From Syntrophomonas sp. (lineage in GTDB: Bacteria; Bacillota; Syntrophomonadia; Syntrophomonadales; Syntrophomonadaceae), in the NCBI GenBank assembly GCA_016841875.1, contig JAENYG010000027.1, positions 1-38,321 on the forward strand: a DNA stretch of 38,321 nucleotides, in the 5' to 3' direction. A model generated the notes under the pieces. It was not told the origin of the DNA. It saw nothing but the letters and a program-made list of their open reading frames with translations, and did no database searches. Shown here piece by piece: positions 7,533-15,110 of this stretch (its first letter is position 1; each line of letters begins with the position of its first letter). Made by a program: the position numbers and the translations under genes.

Positions 7533-8732
7533 CTAGATGTCTCTGGTCCACAGTGAACACATTCCGGAACCGCCGCCTACGCACAGAGACGCGCCGCCCA
7601 TAGTTTTACCCTGTCTTTCCAGTTCATAGTATAGAGATACAATAATACGAAGTGCGGTACATCCGACCGGGTGACCCAGAGCTATCCCTGACCCATTAAG
7701 GTTGCACTTGTTCATGTCCAATTCTATACCGAAGTCTTCCTTCAACATACGGCCAACTCCCAGGAACTGAGCCGCAAAAGCCTCGTTGATTTCCCAGTAT
7801 TCAATATCTTCAAATTTTAATCCAGCATTCTTAAGAGCTTTGGGAATAGCCAGTGCAGGTCCCAGACCCATGATTTTGGGGTCAACTCCACCATGACTGA
7901 TGTCGATGAGCTTCATCAAAGGTTTGATGCCCAGTTCAGCTGCTTTTTCCTTGGACATTATGACCACGGCAGCTGCTGCATCATTAATACCGGATGCATT
8001 GGCTGCGGTTACTACTCCGCCCTTTTTAAAAGCTGACGGGAGCTTGGCCATTGATTCTAGATTAGCATCTGGAATCATATGTTCATCAGTTTCATAGAAT
8101 TTACTGCCTTTTTTACTCTTGATTTCATAAGGAATGACTTCACGTTTGAATGTACCTTCCTTGACTGCCCTGGTTGCACGCTGATGGCTCATGAGAGCTA
8201 GATTATCACATTCTTCTCTGGTGATACCATATTTTTCGGCAATATTTTCGGCTGTGACACCCATGTGACCCGGTACCATACCGTCAAATAGGCCATCAAA
8301 GATCATGGAATCTTCTAATTTACCAGCGTTCATACGATAACCCATTCTGGCTTTAAGTGCCATATAGGGTGCATTAGTCATGCTTTCCACTCCGATTATC
8401 AGGGCAACGTCGTTTTTCCCTACTTGAATATTGCGTGCGGCAATTTCCAGTGCCCGCATTCCGGAAGCACAGTTCTGATTAACATTACAGGCGGTGCTGT
8501 CAAACCTTAATCCGCAGGCCATAGCTACTTGTCTGGCCGGCAGGGAACCCTGCCCGTGTGGGAACACCTGGCCCAGAGTTAATTCATCGATTATTCCTGC
8601 ATCAATACCCGCTCTTTCAATAGCAGCTTTGCCTGCAGCAATGGCCAGATCGTTGGCCTGTACATCTTTTAAGCTGCCCATAAAACCAGCGATAGCAGTT
8701 CTGCATGCGCTTACCAGTACGATATCCTTCAT
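7533..8732 (-). CDS. Acetyl-CoA acetyltransferase (thiolase)
   Basis: Thiolase cleaves 3-ketoacyl-CoA with CoA, or condenses two acetyl-CoA. The product has 399 residues. Catalytic residues are visible: Cys88 in NQNCASGMRALE, the NEAFAAQFLG box, the His of GIALGHPVGCTALR, and the second Cys in CVGGGSGMC close to the C-terminus. The ATG at 8732 is chosen because GGAAGGAGT (plus-strand 8743-8751) precedes it at proper spacing; an upstream in-frame TTG at 8753 would place that site inside the gene. It is the first gene of the leftward operon with the acyl-CoA dehydrogenase. Its 5' leader contains two tandem GC-rich hairpin repeats ending at the ribosome binding site. Confidence 0.94.
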   Translation of the reverse strand: MKDIVLVSACRTAIAGFMGSLKDVQANDLAIAAGKAAIERAGIDAGIIDELTLGQVFPHGQGSLPARQVAMACGLRFDSTACNVNQNCASGMRALEIAARNIQVGKNDVALIIGVESMTNAPYMALKARMGYRMNAGKLEDSMIFDGLFDGMVPGHMGVTAENIAEKYGITREECDNLALMSHQRATRAVKEGTFKREVIPYEIKSKKGSKFYETDEHMIPDANLESMAKLPSAFKKGGVVTAANASGINDAAAAVVIMSKEKAAELGIKPLMKLIDISHGGVDPKIMGLGPALAIPKALKNAGLKFEDIEYWEINEAFAAQFLGVGRMLKEDFGIELDMNKCNLNGSGIALGHPVGCTALRIIVSLYYELERQGKTMGGASLCVGGGSGMCSLWTRDI

Positions 8733-8747
8733 TTTTAAGAACACTCC

Positions 8748-8868
8748 TTCCAAATCACTCTACGAGACTAATCGTCGAGTACAAATTGTGGTCCCCGGAG
8801 GGGGCTTCCAAATCACTCTGCGAGACGTACTCGTCGAGTACTAATTGTGGTCCCCGAAGGGGACTTCC
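8748..8868 (-). repeat. Two tandem 58/59-bp repeats in the thiolase leader
   Basis: Unit 1 (8748-8805) and unit 2 (8806-8864) share TTCCAAATCACTCT, a CGAGAC-TCGTCGAGTAC block and AATTGTGGTCCCC, and a third TTCCA starts at 8865. On the transcribed minus strand each unit can form two hairpins: GTCCCC-TTC-GGGGAC type, and GTACTCGACGAGTAC. The units abut and slightly overlap the ribosome binding site of the thiolase gene. Related cores occur at 10.45 and 35.64 kb. Confidence 0.85.
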
Positions 8869-9182
8869 ATAAGGTGCTTTTTGAACCGAGTCATTGACAT
8901 GACTTCTCTCTAGGGGTTTACAATTATTGATCAGGGGATAATTTTTATTTATACTTGGATAAGGTTAAAAACTGCCTGATTGAATACACCCCTCCTTTCC
9001 GGCAGACTGAATATTAATCTAGCAAATAATATGCCATTAATTAATATTATGGATAGTAAAAGCTTGGATTAAAGTGTATTATGCGGTAAAGTCTAAATTA
9101 GAGGGATTTAAAAGTAAAAAAATATTTTGGTGCATTTGAAAAATAAGGGGAAAATAAATTTTTGCCCCAGCTTAACGAGGAT
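8869..9182. other. Non-coding upstream region of the thiolase operon
   Basis: AT-rich and without a credible gene; it presumably holds the leftward operon promoter, but no clear -35/-10 pair stands out. On the minus strand an AAAGGAGG-like stretch (near 8990-9000) precedes a 14-codon GTG frame, which I do not call. Confidence 0.4.
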
Positions 9183-9315
9183 CAATCTTGCAATATTGCA
9201 AGATTGCCTTGCGGTTTTGCAAGGGGGAAATATATTTCCTTCCTGAACTGGAAGAAAAGCGGGATTTACTTAATATTAAGAGCCTTGCAGAATTGCAAGG
9301 CTCTTAATATTAAGT
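9183..9315. promoter_or_regulatory. Cluster of three TTGCAA-type inverted repeats
   Basis: Three palindromes share a CTTGCA/TGCAAG core. First is a perfect 24-bp palindrome, CAATCTTGCAAT plus its complement (9183-9206). Second is CCTTGC-6-GCAAGG (9207-9224). Third is a perfect 22-bp stem with a 4-base loop (9268-9289 with 9294-9315). They lie between the thiolase operon promoter region and rnpB. No T-tract follows the stems, so they look more like operator sites or cruciform-forming DNA than terminators. The regulator is unknown. Confidence 0.55.
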
Positions 9316-9449
9316 GCGAATTGACATAAAAAAGTTATTCCGGTTTTAAATGCCATAAAATAAAAAAATTAGAAATGCTGTCGAGTATACCTCGTAAATG
9401 AATAATTTATGGAGAGAATAGTTACCATGCCATGTACAAGATTTTAATT

Positions 9450-9864
9450 AAAGTAAGCAAATCTGTAAGCGGAGTTCTGTATTTGATAGTCATCTATCTG
9501 GGATATCAGTTGCCTGACACCTCTAGCGACCTAACCCGGAAACGAAGCGGGCCACTTCAATGTTTCTCTATTTGGTCTTGCTCCAGGTGGGGTTTACCTA
9601 GCCGTTCAGTCACCTGAACGCTGGTGAGCTCTTACCTCGCCGTTCCACCCTTACCCGGCAATCAATAGCTTATATGGCAGGAAATCAGTTGTTAACCTGA
9701 AGATCCGTATAAGCCATTGATTGCCGGGCGGTTTGTTTCTGTGGCACTTGCCTTGGGGTCACCCCCACTGGACGTTATCCAGCACCCTGCCCTGCGGAGC
9801 TCCGACTTTCCTCAGATAAAAATATCTGCGACTATCTGACTTACTTACTTTAATTACAATTTGC
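9450..9864 (-). ncRNA. rnpB: RNase P RNA (class A-like)
   Basis: Read on the minus strand, this is the catalytic RNA that removes tRNA 5' leaders. Recognisable conserved parts are GAGGAAAGTCCGAGCTCC near the 5' end (about 9792-9813), GCAGGGCAGGGTGCTGGATA, the GGGGGTGACCCCAAGGCAAG region, AGAAACAAACCGCC (about 9728-9741), and TAAGGGTGGAACGGCGAGG with GAGCTCACCAGCG (about 9624-9656). The 3' part has ATTGAAGTGGCCC and GGGTTAGGTCGC. P1 is supported by AAGTAAG at 9451-9457 against CTTACTT at 9844-9850. Ends are estimated from P1 and the promoter. An open frame on the plus strand inside it is spurious. Confidence 0.93.
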
Positions 9865-9870
9865 CTACTT

Positions 9871-9899
9871 ATTATAGTAAAATTAACTAAAGAAGTAAA
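9871..9899 (-). promoter_or_regulatory. Promoter of rnpB
   Basis: On the minus strand, TTTACT (9899-9894) and TATAAT (9876-9871) are separated by 17 bases. Transcription would begin about 9864, immediately before P1 of the RNase P RNA. The imperfect palindrome AAAGTTGCAAACTTT overlaps just upstream (about 9897-9911). Confidence 0.7.
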
Positions 9900-10102
9900 G
9901 TTGCAAACTTTGGAGGTTTTTAAAAAATAATCATTCACTGAGCAGGAAAAAAGAAATTATTAGAGAATATTTTACAAAAATAGTGTTGAAAGCAGGAAAG
10001 TGATTTCTAATTTTTATTTATGTTTTTGTAGAGATCATATTTACTTGTTTTCGAAAAAATAAAGTAATAAAATAAGTAATGTAATGAAGAGGGGGTGACA
10101 AG

Positions 10103-10432
10103 GTGTTAGCATTTGGATCAGAAGCTGCTCAAGGCGCCAGTGGAGGAGGTATACTTTCAAACCCACTAATCACATTTTTGATGGTGTTAGTAGCAATTTT
10201 TATTTTTTTGAAATTTTGTGGTTGGGCAAAGACTTTCCAGCTTTCGGGCGGATTTAAGAAAACGGTTTTTATTCTTACGGCTGTAGGTTTGGTCGGATTC
10301 AATGTTCTGTATAGCCTGGGAAATGCTGCGATCACAGCGGGAAATGGTTGGGGTACTGCAACCATAGCACTGCTTGCGGCAATGATATGGGCATTTATTT
10401 TTGCGTTTACCCTGATGGCGGAAACTAAATAG
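10103..10432 (+). CDS. Three-helix membrane protein, unknown function
   Basis: The product has 109 residues, started from a GTG with GAGGGGGTGA just upstream (about 10089-10098). After a Gly/Ser-rich start (about 9-17) come hydrophobic segments at about 22-42, 54-74 and 84-104, with a Lys-containing loop between the first two. There is no cleavable signal peptide and no recognised motif. It stands alone between rnpB, which is divergent, and a repeat element, so context gives no clue to function. Confidence 0.65.
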   Translation: MLAFGSEAAQGASGGGILSNPLITFLMVLVAIFIFLKFCGWAKTFQLSGGFKKTVFILTAVGLVGFNVLYSLGNAAITAGNGWGTATIALLAAMIWAFIFAFTLMAETK

Positions 10433-10444
10433 TTAGTGTTAGTG

Positions 10445-10829
10445 CCAGGCCGATGACAGAAGCCCCCTTGGGGACCACCCCGTACCGGGGCAGCTGATGT
10501 ACCTTCATTTCATTGCGGTACAATTAGGGGTGCAAGAAATAATATGAAGTGAAGATTAAGGCATGAAAGAAGCCCGTGATTGAGGCGTACCTGAGTACGT
10601 TAATTGAGCGGGCTTCATTATCCTTTGTGAGCCTATGCGAACATAAACTGTGGTCCTGTGGCTTTTTGAAATAACGCAGAGAAACGTTTCCTATGGTTGG
10701 TGAGCCCTGTGCGAACTTCTTATTGCACCCTTATTGGTGTTAGCGTTAAGCGATAACACATCAGTTGCCCCGGCACGGGGTGATCCCGTGTATCCCCGCA
10801 GGGGATAAGGGCTTTTATCATCGGCCTGA
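10445..10829. repeat. Large imperfect inverted-repeat element with internal hairpins
   Basis: The left arm (about 10445-10543) and the right arm (about 10714-10829, reverse complement) share, in order, AGGCCGATGA, AAAGCCC-like, CACCCCGT-CCGGGGCA, CTGATGT and AGGGTGCAA blocks. The spacer contains a further hairpin, GAAGCCCG to CGGGCTTC (about 10569-10616), and two related copies of GTGAGCC-TGCGAAC (about 10626-10641 and 10700-10715). No gene is visible. It could be a non-autonomous transposable element or a structured RNA; blocks of it recur at 35.5-35.7 kb. Confidence 0.6.
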
Positions 10830-10851
10830 GGCGGCGGTTGCCGCCTTTTTT
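10829..10851 (+). terminator. Strong rho-independent terminator at the end of the repeat element
   Basis: AGGCGGC (10829-10835) and GCCGCCT (10840-10846) form the stem around a GGTT loop, followed by T residues. It terminates anything reading rightward through the repeat element. Confidence 0.85.
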
Positions 10852-10915
10852 GGGTTAGGAGACAATAATCAGGTAGATATTAATCTAATACAGTTTAGCA
10901 TAGGGGGGGAAGGCT

Positions 10916-11638
10916 TTGGATAAGGCAGTTATGTTCAGCTTAATTAAACGCTATTCATCAGACCAGGGACTAGTTTCACTAGAAGATCCAATGATCGTGG
11001 AGATTGGTCTGGATATATTCGTTAACGACCAGTTTTATAAGAAGATATACTGTTCCCCTATAAATATTGATGAATTAATTATTGGTTCTCTAGCTTTCGA
11101 TAATATGATCAATTCCGTAAAAGATATCAGTAAGCTGCATATAGGAAAAGATAGAGCTTACGTTGACATCCAAGTATTGAACCCGCAGGATTCCATGAGC
11201 TGTGAGAAAATAGCAGCAGAAAACCAGGTTGATGCTCAGGATATTGCCAGGCTTATGAAGCAGCACCTGGATGCATCAGATATCCATAGACAAACCGGGG
11301 GAGTTCATATTATGAGCCTTAGTGAGGGCAAGAGCCTGATGGTGAGCCGTGAAGATATTGGCAGGCATAATGCAGTAGACAAGATATACGGCTACTGTTT
11401 GAAGAATAATCTGGATTGCAGCAGAAAGATCTTATTCAGCAGCGGTAGGATAAGTAATGAAATAATTGAAAAAATTTGTTTTATGGGCGTTAAAATAGTT
11501 GTGTCCAGGGCCACGGTAACAGATTTAGCCCGGAAAAAGGCTGAAGATGCTGGTATAACCTTGATTGGATTTGCCAGGGGTGAGAGGTTTAATATTTATT
11601 CTCATCCGGAACGTATAATTATAAATGACCGCAGGTGA
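10916..11638 (+). CDS. fdhD: FdhD-like protein lacking the CxxC pair
   Basis: FdhD proteins bind the molybdenum cofactor and carry sulfur from a cysteine desulfurase to it for formate dehydrogenase. This 240-residue protein has the family frame: SPINIDELIIGSL (about 47-59), HRQTGGVHIMSL (124-135), SREDIGRHNAVDKI (144-157), SGRISNEIIEKI (176-187), SRATVTDLA and GFARGERFNIYSHPERI near the end. Where E. coli FdhD has the functional CxxC, only one Cys is present (Cys96 in SMSCEKIAAEN), so the classical two-cysteine transfer site is altered. No formate dehydrogenase or moco gene is nearby. It starts at TTG with GGGGGGAAGG upstream. It may be a divergent FdhD, or a paralogue with another role linked to the next gene. 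Confidence 0.85.
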   Translation: MDKAVMFSLIKRYSSDQGLVSLEDPMIVEIGLDIFVNDQFYKKIYCSPINIDELIIGSLAFDNMINSVKDISKLHIGKDRAYVDIQVLNPQDSMSCEKIAAENQVDAQDIARLMKQHLDASDIHRQTGGVHIMSLSEGKSLMVSREDIGRHNAVDKIYGYCLKNNLDCSRKILFSSGRISNEIIEKICFMGVKIVVSRATVTDLARKKAEDAGITLIGFARGERFNIYSHPERIIINDRR

Positions 11639-11645
11639 TTTGCTT

Positions 11646-13469
11646 ATGAATGAACAGGTGAAGATAAAGGTTGTTACGGCTGATGGAAAAGAACAGGTTA
11701 TATGGACTTTTTCTGGGAAAAGACTTTGGGATAGCCTGGCTGATAGCGGCCTGGATATAGGGGGCATATGTGCTGGTAATGGTGTGTGCGGCAAGTGCAA
11801 GGTACGAGTTGAAGGCGCAGTTAATGCCATTACAGATCGAGAAAGAGAGCATCTGCTGCCGGAAGAAATTAGAGAGGGATTGAGGCTGGCTTGCTATTGT
11901 AATGTCCATGCTCCGTTAAGGGTATATATCGATTATGCTGGTAAGGATTTGAGCAGTAAAGGTATATATGCAGATTTAAGACATTCATCAGAAGAGATTC
12001 CCCTCGTAGAATGCAGGCAGCTTTATATACCCGGTATAGATCAGGAAAATCCTGTGTCCATACACCACCGCCTGAGAAAGGCTCTTTCAACCCATAGTTT
12101 GGAATTGAGTATTGACAATCTGTCATTTCTTTACAGCTTGGATAGGGCTGGTCGACCTGCTTTGGAGCTAAATGCTTTAGTATTTCCAGATAACAGAATC
12201 AAGTATATCGGCCCCAAACAATCCAGAGCTTTTGGAATTGCTCTGGACATCGGTACTACTACTGTTTTTGCTGCTCTGCTGGATTTACAGAAAAAAGAAG
12301 TGGCTGCGATGATCAGCAGGAGCAACCTGCAGAAGACTTATGGTGCGGATATAATTTCTCGCCTGAGTTATTCCCTGGAGAACGATGATGGCATGAAAAC
12401 CTTACATCAGGTGCTAATAAATAGTATCAATATATGTATTGAAGAAATGATTGAGGAAATTGGGATTAAGGAGCAAGATATATACGCTTTTAGTGTGGCA
12501 GGCAATCCAGTCATGCTTCACTTCTTCCTGGGATTAAGTCCGGCAGGTTTTGCAGCGGCACCCTATGTAGGAGTATTTAATGACGAGCTTAGCTGTCCAG
12601 CCAGACAATTAGGACTTAAATCCGCCCGGGAGGCAGAATGTTTTATCCTGCCCCAGATAGGCGGGTTTGTTGGAGCAGATACTACTGCTGCTTTGCTGAC
12701 TGTCCCTGAAAGCGAGGATCACACTTATCTACTGGTTGATATTGGTACTAATGGGGAAGTAGTACTCAGTAATAAAGGGAAAATGTGGGCTGCTTCTGCA
12801 GCTGCTGGACCCGCATTTGAAGGCGGTGGAATTAGCTGCGGCCTGAGAGCTGGTGAAGGTGCTATCGATAGGGTTTATCTAGGTGAGGATGGCAGGTTGG
12901 AATTTAATGTGCTGGGCAATAGTTTACCTCGAGGTTTGTGTGGTTCAGCAGCCATAGACCTGACCGCCTGCCTTTTAGAAAAGGGGATTATCGACAGTAA
13001 TGGAATCGTTAGCAATCATGATTCAAACCAGTTTTTGGTCGAAAGTGGCAGGCGTGGAGATGAGATAATTCTGCTGTCAGGAGAAGAAACTGGAAAAGGG
13101 TTAAAAATATTTATCGACCAGGAAGATATCAGGCAGATACAGCTTGCCAAAGCTGCAATTCGTTCAGTAATTGATATTCTATTAGATGAGGCCGGGATAG
13201 GGTATCAAGAGATTGATCATATTTACCTGGCTGGATCATTTGGTAACTATATTAACCCGGCCAGTGCCTTAAGGATTGGAATGCTGCCGCCCGTACCCAC
13301 TACTGCTATCAAAAACGCTGGTAATGCTGCTGGCCAGGGTGTGATGCAGGTATTATTGTCATATCCTGCCTGGAAAAGAGCAAAACTGCTCAGAGATCGG
13401 GTTAAGCACATAGAAATTGCCGAGCGGACAGACTTCCAGGAGTTGTTTCTCAGCCGGCTGAATTTCTAG
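11646..13469 (+). CDS. Ferredoxin-ASKHA protein (DUF4445; reductive activator of corrinoid proteins-like)
   Basis: The product has 607 residues. Residues 1-95 form a plant-type [2Fe-2S] domain with Cys42, Cys48, Cys51 and Cys83 (ICAGNGVCGKCKV ... LACYC). From about 195 to the end is an ASKHA-type ATPase-like region: ALDIGTTTVFAALLDL (199-214), LLVDIGTNGEVVL (362-374), AAAGPAFEGGGISCGLRAGEG (about 385-405, split here by function) and LAGSFGNYINPASALRIGM near 535-555. This architecture is that of ATP-dependent reductive activators that reset Co(II) corrinoid to Co(I) in methyltransferase systems. No corrinoid protein gene is adjacent, so the partner is unknown. The ATG at 11646 (AGGTGAT 7 bases before) is preferred over 11625. 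It lies 7 bases after the FdhD-like gene, so the two are probably co-transcribed. Confidence 0.88.
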   Translation: MNEQVKIKVVTADGKEQVIWTFSGKRLWDSLADSGLDIGGICAGNGVCGKCKVRVEGAVNAITDREREHLLPEEIREGLRLACYCNVHAPLRVYIDYAGKDLSSKGIYADLRHSSEEIPLVECRQLYIPGIDQENPVSIHHRLRKALSTHSLELSIDNLSFLYSLDRAGRPALELNALVFPDNRIKYIGPKQSRAFGIALDIGTTTVFAALLDLQKKEVAAMISRSNLQKTYGADIISRLSYSLENDDGMKTLHQVLINSINICIEEMIEEIGIKEQDIYAFSVAGNPVMLHFFLGLSPAGFAAAPYVGVFNDELSCPARQLGLKSAREAECFILPQIGGFVGADTTAALLTVPESEDHTYLLVDIGTNGEVVLSNKGKMWAASAAAGPAFEGGGISCGLRAGEGAIDRVYLGEDGRLEFNVLGNSLPRGLCGSAAIDLTACLLEKGIIDSNGIVSNHDSNQFLVESGRRGDEIILLSGEETGKGLKIFIDQEDIRQIQLAKAAIRSVIDILLDEAGIGYQEIDHIYLAGSFGNYINPASALRIGMLPPVPTTAIKNAGNAAGQGVMQVLLSYPAWKRAKLLRDRVKHIEIAERTDFQELFLSRLNF

Positions 13470-13538
13470 TTTCATATAAGATGATAAATCTTTTAGCTAA
13501 TAATTAAAAATACTATTTAATAAAGGGGGATTTTACTT

Positions 13539-14294
13539 ATGGACTACAAAAACTTGCTGGTAGAAAAGGATGATAATATCGCGGTAGTAAAGATTAACCG
13601 TCCAGAGCTAAAGAATGCCCTGAACTTGCCCCTGTTGGAATCAATAGGAAAGGCATTTGACGATCTGGAAAAGGATACTGAAGTGAATGCAGTGGTACTT
13701 ACCGGCAGCGATGAAGTGTTTTGTGCCGGATTCGATATGAATACGGTGATGGATCTGGGACAGGGAAAAATGCAAAAGGTAGATATAATTGAAAGAGCAT
13801 TTTTAAGCATTCTGCGTTATCCTATGCCGGTCATAGCTGCTGTAAGCGGACCTGCTATAGCGGCCGGCTTTGATCTTATGGTTCTGGCAGATATCAGAAT
13901 TTTTTCGGAAACTGCTAAAGTGGGTCAGGCTGAGATACGCTGGGCTTTAACACCATTAAATGATCCCCTGTGGAAAATTATCGGTATGGGAAGAGCCAAA
14001 GAGGTAACTATGACCGGAAGGATTTATGGCGCCGGGGAAGCTAAGGAGATGGCCCTGGCTAATTATGTTTATCCAGTAGATCGTTATCTGGAAGAAGCCA
14101 AAACATTGGCCAGGAAAATAGCGTCATTCGACCGCAATGCCCTGAAAGCTAATAAAGATCAAACCAACCGGATACCCGGAATGGATACGGAAGCAGCCAT
14201 ACGCACTCAAATCTGGGGTTTTAGAAATTTTGTGGGCAGTGATGAAATGATCAGCAGGATGTCAGAATTCTTGAATAGTGGTAAGAACCAGTAA
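13539..14294 (+). CDS. Enoyl-CoA hydratase/isomerase (crotonase) family protein
   Basis: The product has 251 residues with a complete crotonase fold: VFCAGFDMNTVM (about 61-72) gives the first oxyanion-hole stretch, and PVIAAVSGPAIAAGFDLMVLAD the second. At the position of the first catalytic Glu of hydratases (GGGCEL in rat crotonase) this protein has Asp (AAGFDL); the second Glu is kept in VGQAEIRWAL. Asp there is seen in some isomerases and hydrolases, so hydratase activity should not be assumed. The usual IPGAGGTQ is also replaced by TPLNDPLW. It starts after AAGGGGGA. The gap to the preceding gene is 69 bases, and the next gene is an SDR, consistent with one acyl-CoA metabolic unit. The substrate is unknown. 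Confidence 0.85.
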   Translation: MDYKNLLVEKDDNIAVVKINRPELKNALNLPLLESIGKAFDDLEKDTEVNAVVLTGSDEVFCAGFDMNTVMDLGQGKMQKVDIIERAFLSILRYPMPVIAAVSGPAIAAGFDLMVLADIRIFSETAKVGQAEIRWALTPLNDPLWKIIGMGRAKEVTMTGRIYGAGEAKEMALANYVYPVDRYLEEAKTLARKIASFDRNALKANKDQTNRIPGMDTEAAIRTQIWGFRNFVGSDEMISRMSEFLNSGKNQ

Positions 14295-14333
14295 TGAATA
14301 TCTGCTGGAGGAGCTTGGAAAGTAGGGAATGCA

Positions 14334-15092
14334 ATGAAATTGGATGGTAAAGTAGCCTTAGTTACAGGTGGAGGTACCGGGATCGGTAAAGCTGCAGCTC
14401 AGGTAATCGCATCAGAAGGTGGCAGGGTAGTTGTTGCCGGTCGGCGACTGGAACTACTGGAAGAAACTGTGGCTGAAATTGTAAATGAAGGCGGAACGGC
14501 ACTGGCCTGCTCCACAGATGTTACAAGTATCAAGGATATTGAGAAGTTGAGAGACATCATTCAAGAAAAATATGGCCGATTAGATATATTGGTTAACAAT
14601 GCAGGGTCAGCTATGTTTAAATCATTTTTAGACACTACGGTGGAAGATCTGGATCGCATATATCAGGTTGATCTGCGCAGCGTATTTCTGGTTTCCCAAT
14701 ATATGGTTCCGCTGATGAAAGAAAGCGGGGGAGGAAGTATTATTAATATCTCCTCCATACTTGGCGTGCTGGGGGGCAAGAAGGTAAGTGCTTATTGTGC
14801 TATGAAGGGTGGAGTGGTTCAGTTGACCCGGGCCCTGGCAGCCGAATTAGGACCAGATATTAGAGTCAACTGCCTGTGCCCATCGCATATTGTTACTGAT
14901 ATGATGCAGGAGGAAATGCAGAGGATTGAAGCCAGCGGGAAAATTAATCAGTTAAATAAATTATTTCCGATGAAAAGGGTTGGTTATCCACAGGATATGA
15001 AAGGCATTATGCTGTTTTTTGCCAGTGAAGATTCAGCCTGGCTTACAGGCAATATTTTCATGGTTGATGGTGGATTGTCCTGTTACGTTTAA
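14334..15092 (+). CDS. SDR-family oxidoreductase (FabG-like)
   Basis: This is a 252-residue classical short-chain dehydrogenase/reductase. TGGGTGIGKAAAQ (about 11-23) is the cofactor site, followed by AGRRLELLEE, where the Arg pair after the second strand favours NADP(H). NNAGSAMF (near 88-95) is the structural NAG motif. The catalytic Ser lies in NISSILGVLGGKK and the YxxxK in AYCAMKGG. The C-terminal FMVDGGLSC is typical. It could reduce or oxidise a 3-oxoacyl/3-hydroxyacyl substrate in step with the crotonase-like protein upstream (39 bases apart). The exact substrate cannot be read from the sequence. Confidence 0.88.
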   Translation: MKLDGKVALVTGGGTGIGKAAAQVIASEGGRVVVAGRRLELLEETVAEIVNEGGTALACSTDVTSIKDIEKLRDIIQEKYGRLDILVNNAGSAMFKSFLDTTVEDLDRIYQVDLRSVFLVSQYMVPLMKESGGGSIINISSILGVLGGKKVSAYCAMKGGVVQLTRALAAELGPDIRVNCLCPSHIVTDMMQEEMQRIEASGKINQLNKLFPMKRVGYPQDMKGIMLFFASEDSAWLTGNIFMVDGGLSCYV

Positions 15093-15110
15093 GAATTAGG
15101 GGGTACATAT

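Noticed and set aside
8930-9000. 14-codon leader-peptide candidate on the minus strand upstream of the thiolase gene
   Set aside because: A good AAAGGAGG precedes a GTG, but there is no codon bias, attenuator or link to an amino acid pathway.
9432-9617. 61-codon plus-strand open frame
   Set aside because: It lies inside the RNase P RNA gene on the opposite strand; no ribosome binding site or family.
10129-10365. Minus-strand open frame inside the small membrane protein gene
   Set aside because: The plus-strand product has three clear membrane helices and a strong ribosome binding site; the antisense frame has neither.
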